Made by a program: the position numbers and the translations under genes
The notes under the pieces: model-generated
The model's database searches: none
Told to the model about the DNA's origin: nothing
Seen by the model: only the letters and a program-made list of their open reading frames with translations
From: Campylobacterota bacterium
GTDB lineage: Bacteria; Campylobacterota; Campylobacteria; Campylobacterales; Sulfurovaceae
Assembly: GCA_011330645.1 (NCBI GenBank)
Contig: DRQB01000041.1
Coordinates: 1 to 18,593 of the forward strand
Direction: 5' to 3'
DNA length: 18,593 nucleotides
Part shown: in pieces, positions 15,106-18,593 of the stretch
How positions within the stretch are numbered: position 1 is the stretch's first letter
Layout: the number at the start of each line of letters is the position of its first letter

Positions 15106-15432
15106 ATGACTATCCATATAGAAGCGCTCACATTTGATGTCATCATCGGCTTACTAGATTTTGAACGAGAGAAGCCTCAAACTGTCATCATAGATGTAGA
15201 GGCTTCTTATGTGTATGAAAGTGTAAACTTTATTGACTATGCCGATATGGTTGTACTCATCCAAACAGAACTCAAAGAAAAACGTTATGAACTACTCGAG
15301 GATGCACTTTTAGGATTAAAATCTCTTCTTTCAACCACCTATCCTCACATTACAGTTCTCTCTTTAAAAATTGCAAAACCTCATATTTTACCGGAATGTT
15401 CTGTGGCACTCAGTCATACGTGGAACTTCTAA
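15106..15432 (+). CDS. folB: Dihydroneopterin aldolase family protein
   Basis: FolB converts 7,8-dihydroneopterin to 6-hydroxymethyl-dihydropterin and glycolaldehyde in folate synthesis. The 108 residues match the family's tunnel fold: IEALTFDVIIGLLDFEREKPQ (the IIG...ER..pQ pattern), FIDYADMV, YELLEDALLGL with the substrate-binding glutamate, and the C-terminal KIAKPHILPECSVALS containing the lysine-proline pair of the active site. It is slightly shorter than the roughly 120-residue norm. It begins 3 nt after plsY and so is probably co-translated with it. An epimerase (FolX-like) activity cannot be ruled out from sequence alone. Confidence 0.88.
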   Translation: MTIHIEALTFDVIIGLLDFEREKPQTVIIDVEASYVYESVNFIDYADMVVLIQTELKEKRYELLEDALLGLKSLLSTTYPHITVLSLKIAKPHILPECSVALSHTWNF

Positions 15433-15444
15433 TTTAAAAAAACT

Positions 15445-15473
15445 TTCAGAAAACTCTACTTTTATGCTATAAT
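15445..15473 (+). promoter_or_regulatory. Promoter of hsrA
   Basis: TTCAGA (15445-15450) and an extended TGCTATAAT box (TATAAT 15468-15473) at 17-nt spacing lie in the 71-nt folB-hsrA gap. The leader would be about 25 nt and ends in AGGGG before the ATG. This is one of the best-formed promoters in the window. Confidence 0.6.
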
Positions 15474-15503
15474 ATTAAATAAATCTTAAATAGGGGTCTA
15501 GTT

Positions 15504-16178
15504 ATGAGAGTGTTAATCATTGAAAATGACGTAGAACTAGGAAAAGTACTTTCTGAAAAATTACATGCTGCTGACTACCAATGCGATATTGCAGAAAACC
15601 TTGGTGATGCAAAATATTATCTTGACATTCGTAATTACGACCTTGTTCTACTGAATTGGAAACAATCTGGTACGGTCAATATCTCTTTGGTTGCCGATAT
15701 CAAAAAAGAAGCACATAAAACCTCAGTGATTGTCATTTCAGAGGATACACATAAAGAGAGTGAAATTGAAGCACTGAGATCAGGGGCGGATGATTTCATC
15801 AGAAAACCTCTTGATTATGATATCTTACTTGTAAGAGTTGAAGCAAAACTTCGTTTTGGTGCTTCTAATATCATTGAAATAGACGAACTCATCATCAATC
15901 CAGAAGAAGAAAAAATTATTTACCAAGGGGAAGAGATTGAACTTAAAGGGAAACCTTTTGAAGTCTTGACACACCTTGCTATGCATAAGGATCAGATTGT
16001 TTCAAAAGAACAACTGCTTGATGCCATTTGGGAAGAGCCAGAACTTGTTACCCCAAATGTCATTGAAGTTGCCATCAATCAAATCCGTCAAAAAATGGAT
16101 AAACCCTTAGATATTTCAACCATTGAAACGGTAAGAAGACGTGGTTATAGATTTTGTTTTCCTAAAAAAATCACATAA
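15504..16178 (+). CDS. hsrA: Orphan OmpR-type regulator HsrA/CosR without a phosphoacceptor
   Basis: This 224-residue protein matches the essential Campylobacterota regulator called HsrA in Helicobacter and CosR in Campylobacter, which controls homeostatic and oxidative-stress genes. Residues 1-115 are a receiver domain and about 122-220 a winged-helix DNA-binding domain, in which the stretches GKPFEVLTHLA, SKEQLLDAIWEEPELVTPN and EVAINQIRQKMDKPL closely match my memory of HsrA. The aspartate that would be phosphorylated is asparagine (N51, in LVLLNWKQ), and the acidic pocket reads E7-N8-D9, so classic phosphorelay control is unlikely. The conserved KP lysine remains. No histidine kinase is next to it. 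It has its own promoter and an AGGGG site 7 nt before ATG. Confidence 0.95.
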   Translation: MRVLIIENDVELGKVLSEKLHAADYQCDIAENLGDAKYYLDIRNYDLVLLNWKQSGTVNISLVADIKKEAHKTSVIVISEDTHKESEIEALRSGADDFIRKPLDYDILLVRVEAKLRFGASNIIEIDELIINPEEEKIIYQGEEIELKGKPFEVLTHLAMHKDQIVSKEQLLDAIWEEPELVTPNVIEVAINQIRQKMDKPLDISTIETVRRRGYRFCFPKKIT

Positions 16179-16185
16179 TTATACG

Positions 16186-16205
16186 ACTTCCTCATGAGGG
16201 GAAGT
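16186..16205 (+). terminator. Hairpin just after hsrA (possible weak terminator)
   Basis: ACTTCC and GGAAGT arms, extended inward by T-G and C-G pairs, make an 8-bp stem with loop ATGA, 8 nt after the hsrA stop. No U-run follows directly, so it may be a partial terminator or an mRNA 3'-end stabiliser. Confidence 0.4.
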
Positions 16206-16232
16206 TACTCATATTCCTCCTAGATATTCAAT

Positions 16233-16306
16233 AAACTATTTTTCTTATCTCTTTTTTTATATTTTTAACTTAGGCATAAGCTATCTTGGGTTATAACTCC
16301 TATAAA
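16233..16306 (+). promoter_or_regulatory. Putative promoter region of the ferredoxin-ppx pair
   Basis: The 169-nt hsrA-ferredoxin gap holds a T-rich tract (about 16233-16268), then two -10-like boxes, TATAAC (16292-16297) and TATAAA (16301-16306). T-tracts ahead of a -10 without a -35 are typical of Campylobacterota promoters. The exact box is uncertain. I see nothing else in the gap beyond the hairpin at its left end. Confidence 0.35.
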
Positions 16307-16347
16307 TAACTAAACGGAAGTTTCAAATAACTTTCAAAAGGGTAATA

Positions 16348-16605
16348 ATGGCATTAGTAATAACAGACGAATGTATCGCATGTGACGCATGTAGAGAAGA
16401 ATGTCCAAATGAGGCAATAGAAGAAAATGATCCAATATACATTATCGATCCAGATATGTGTACAGAGTGTGTTGGACATTTTGATGAGCCTCAGTGTATT
16501 GCAGTGTGTCCTGTTGATTGTATCATCTCAGATCCTGACAATGTAGAAAATGTAGAAGAGCTTATGTTTAAATACAACAAACTTCAAGAAGAGTTAGAAT
16601 CATAA
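16348..16605 (+). CDS. 2[4Fe-4S] ferredoxin, YfhL/Allochromatium type
   Basis: This small electron carrier of 85 residues holds two iron-sulfur clusters. The first motif is C9-x2-C12-x2-C15-x3-C19-P. The second is the extended form C38-x2-C41-x8-C50-x3-C54-P, with an extra cysteine C58. The eight-residue insertion in motif two and the acidic C-terminal helix (NVEELMFKYNKLQEELES) are typical of YfhL and Allochromatium-type ferredoxins, which have very low and unequal cluster potentials. AAAGGG precedes the ATG. ppx starts 1 nt after the stop codon. The redox partner cannot be inferred from this context. Confidence 0.94.
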   Translation: MALVITDECIACDACREECPNEAIEENDPIYIIDPDMCTECVGHFDEPQCIAVCPVDCIISDPDNVENVEELMFKYNKLQEELES

Positions 16606-16606
16606 T

Positions 16607-18130
16607 ATGACAAAACGAACTGCTATCATCGATATCGGTTCAAACTCAGCCAGACTTGTGATTTTTGAAAAAACAAGTCGTTATGGCTTTCATCTCATTT
16701 GTGAACAAAAATCCAAAGTTCGCATAGGAGAAGGTGCCTATGCCAAAAAAGGGTATCTTCAGCCTATGGGTATCGAACGTGCCTATCTCACTCTCAAATC
16801 TTTTCTTCACACTATAGACAAATATCAAGCACATACAACACTCTGTGTAGCAACCTCTGCTTTACGTGATGCACCTAATGGTAAACTATTTACAGAGTGG
16901 ATAAAAAAAGATCTTGGCTTAAAAATTAAAATTATAGACGGATTAACAGAAGCATCTTATGGAGCCATTGCAGCTGTCAATTTACTTCCTATACAAGATG
17001 GCATAAGTATAGATATTGGTGGGGGCTCATCTGATATAGCCTTGATTAAAAATAGTACTATTATAGATACCTATTCTCTTAACCTTGGGACAGTAAGACT
17101 CAAAGAACTTTTTTTTGATAAAACAGAAGAAAATAGTCTTATCAATCAAAAAGCAAAAGCTTTTATACACCAAGAACTCAAAAAGCTTCCTGCACATTTT
17201 AAACATACTTTAGCCATTGGTATAGGAGGAACTGCGAGAACCATTTCTAAAGGAATTATGAAACGTATAGCCTATCCCTTAGATAAACTCCATGCCTTTG
17301 AATATGAAGTTGAAAAACATCATGCTTATTTAGATGCGATACCACAATCAAGTGCAAAAAATCTTAAACAGTTTGGACTTAAGAAAAACCGTTATGATAC
17401 GATTAGAGAAGGCACACTTATATTTACAGAGATACTTACCCATATAGGTGCCAATAACGTTATCTCTTCTGCTGTAGGTGTACGTGAAGGTGTATTTTTA
17501 AAGCGGCTTCTCAAACATGATCAATTGATATTCCCACACGCTTCCAATCCAAGTATCCGTTCTATTTTAGATCGATTTAAGCCCTTGGTTCGCATAGAAA
17601 AAAAACGTAAGATAAAACGCAAACTTGCACTGACACTTTATACTCTTTTTCAAGAGCATATCAAAGATGATAAACGTTATGGTAAGGAGCTTCTTTGGGC
17701 ACTTCAACTCTCAAGCATAGGCAAAACTCTTACCATCTACAAAGCGCACCAACATGCCTTTTATATTGCAATGCAGGAACTTAACTATGGTTTTACCCAT
17801 CAAGAAATCATCCTTATCTCTCTACTGCTTCGTATGCATGGTAAGGAACTTCTCAATAAAACACTCTATGAAAATTATAAAGATTTACTACCAGAAAAAC
17901 AAACCTTACGTTGGTTAAGTTTTATCTACACCCTCACCGTTTTTTTGCATGAAGCATCAAATTCTGCAAATATTAGCTTTTCCTATCAAAATAAAACCCT
18001 TACTATCTTTGCAAATAAACCTCTCTATTTAGCCAAAGAAAAAATAAAATCTCTTGAAAAACCTATGCCGTTTGCTATTATTATTGAAGATGAAAGTAAA
18101 TTACCGAAAAATAAAGAATTAGGTATATAA
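16607..18130 (+). CDS. ppx: Ppx/GppA family phosphatase
   Basis: Members hydrolyse inorganic polyphosphate or the pppGpp 5'-phosphate, influencing stress responses. The 507 residues begin with the ASKHA phosphate-binding segment IDIGSNSARLVIF (8-20), followed by ATSALRDAPNG, the second phosphate loop SIDIGGGSSDIALI, NLGTVRLKELF and the glycine-rich GIGGTARTIS; these active-site elements of the N-terminal phosphatase are intact. The C-terminal half resembles the HD-like helical domain, but the usual LLHD/E-x-G reads LSSIG (S369-S370), so the metal-binding pair there is lost; the downstream AHQHAFY and GFTHQEI patterns remain. Start ATG is 1 nt after the ferredoxin stop with no strong binding site, implying coupling. 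PPX and GppA specificity cannot be separated by eye. Confidence 0.92.
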   Translation: MTKRTAIIDIGSNSARLVIFEKTSRYGFHLICEQKSKVRIGEGAYAKKGYLQPMGIERAYLTLKSFLHTIDKYQAHTTLCVATSALRDAPNGKLFTEWIKKDLGLKIKIIDGLTEASYGAIAAVNLLPIQDGISIDIGGGSSDIALIKNSTIIDTYSLNLGTVRLKELFFDKTEENSLINQKAKAFIHQELKKLPAHFKHTLAIGIGGTARTISKGIMKRIAYPLDKLHAFEYEVEKHHAYLDAIPQSSAKNLKQFGLKKNRYDTIREGTLIFTEILTHIGANNVISSAVGVREGVFLKRLLKHDQLIFPHASNPSIRSILDRFKPLVRIEKKRKIKRKLALTLYTLFQEHIKDDKRYGKELLWALQLSSIGKTLTIYKAHQHAFYIAMQELNYGFTHQEIILISLLLRMHGKELLNKTLYENYKDLLPEKQTLRWLSFIYTLTVFLHEASNSANISFSYQNKTLTIFANKPLYLAKEKIKSLEKPMPFAIIIEDESKLPKNKELGI

Positions 18131-18133
18131 GAA

Positions 18134-18154
18134 GGGCAGATTTTCTCTCTGCCC
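18134..18154. terminator. Bidirectional terminator hairpin between convergent ppx and bamA
   Basis: GGGCAGA and TCTGCCC arms form a 7-bp GC-rich stem around a 7-nt loop, 3 nt after the ppx stop and 26 nt after the bamA stop. Trailing U-runs are poor on both sides (TTCTTATAT on the minus strand). The convergent position supports a shared terminator. Confidence 0.65.
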
Positions 18155-18180
18155 CCCAAATAATTAGAATACAAAAAGAA

Positions 18181-18593
18181 TTAAAACTTTGTACCCATAG
18201 AAAATTCAAAGGTAGATGTTCTATCGCCTGGCTTATTATCAAGTGCTTTTGCAAATACTAAGTTGATAGGACCAAATCCAGATTGCCATTCTATGACTGC
18301 ACCCACAGATGAACGTTTAATCTCAGAAAAATTTTCTTCCCCTATCATACCATAATCATAAAATGCTGCCAATCTCATTTTTGCTGCTTCAGATAGTGGT
18401 ACGGATGCTTCAACAGTAGTAGAAAAACGTTTTTTACCCCCAGAGACTAGTCCATTTATTCCTGGTGATAAAGAATAAGGCTGGTACCCTCTAACTGAAC
18501 CAATACCACCCATAAAGAGTTTTTCAGCAACAGGAATCTTTTCTCCATCATTACCATCAATACTTGCTGCTCTTGCTTTAAATCGGAAAATCA
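18181..18593 (-). CDS. bamA: Outer membrane assembly factor BamA (partial, C-terminal about 137 residues)
   Basis: BamA is the beta-barrel core of the machinery that inserts outer-membrane proteins. The frame is open to the right edge, so the N-terminal POTRA domains lie outside. The visible part has the loop-6 signature GSVRGYQ preceded by LFMGG, then barrel strands (TVEASVPLSEAAKMRLAAFYDYG, RSSVGAVIEWQSGFGPINLVF) and a terminal FEFSMGTKF ending in phenylalanine, the usual outer-membrane beta-signal. The RSS.G....W.S..GP pattern fits BamA better than TamA or two-partner secretion transporters. It converges on ppx, sharing the hairpin between them. Confidence 0.87.
   Translation of the reverse strand, partial: IFRFKARAASIDGNDGEKIPVAEKLFMGGIGSVRGYQPYSLSPGINGLVSGGKKRFSTTVEASVPLSEAAKMRLAAFYDYGMIGEENFSEIKRSSVGAVIEWQSGFGPINLVFAKALDNKPGDRTSTFEFSMGTKF

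Noticed and set aside
1..18593. Mobile elements, CRISPR arrays, toxin-antitoxin or defence genes
   Set aside because: I saw no transposase, integrase, spaced repeats, small toxin pair or restriction genes. Nearly all space is taken by recognised housekeeping genes in tight units.

Overview
The window is a dense, low-GC stretch of bacterial housekeeping chromosome. It most likely comes from a Campylobacterota (epsilonproteobacterial) genome of the Sulfurovum/Sulfurimonas kind. Three things point there. One is an orphan OmpR-type regulator of the HsrA/CosR family, which I know only from this phylum. The second is the gene order lpxC-tsaB-thrB-ylxR-infB-rbfA-rimP. The third is plsY-folB-hsrA-ferredoxin-ppx. 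From memory, both orders resemble Campylobacter and Helicobacter neighbourhoods. I see no insertion sequence, phage gene, CRISPR array, tRNA or rRNA.

Layout. Bases 1-872 (minus) hold the N-terminal part of a membrane PAS/GGDEF-like protein that runs off the left edge. Bases 942-10032 (minus) form one long, tightly packed unit read from right to left: lpxC (lipid A), short tsaB (tRNA t6A), thrB (threonine), ylxR, infB, rbfA and rimP (translation initiation and 30S maturation), ribD (riboflavin), ubiE (menaquinone methylation) and xseA (exonuclease VII). Most junctions are overlaps or gaps under 40 nt, and a clear promoter lies before lpxC. Bases 10153-14397 (minus) carry nadA and nadC (NAD synthesis), then an NrnA-like DHH phosphoesterase and a membrane-anchored M23 peptidase. 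At 14398-14478 the direction switches, with divergent promoters and repeated elements. On the plus strand follow plsY (phospholipid synthesis), folB (folate), the atypical regulator hsrA, a 2[4Fe-4S] ferredoxin and a Ppx/GppA phosphatase. A GC-rich hairpin at 18134-18154 separates ppx from a convergent C-terminal fragment of bamA (outer-membrane assembly) that runs off the right edge.

The genes serve growth-essential processes: envelope (lpxC, plsY, M23, bamA), translation (infB, rbfA, rimP, tsaB) and cofactors (ribD, ubiE, nadA, nadC, folB). I found no new multi-gene system. What deserves a second look is subtle: a GGDEF site reading YYNNF, a Ppx HD motif replaced by SS, a receiver domain without its phosphoacceptor, a shortened TsaB, several palindromes placed on transcription starts, and a GAAA-tetraloop hairpin just before the infB ribosome binding site.
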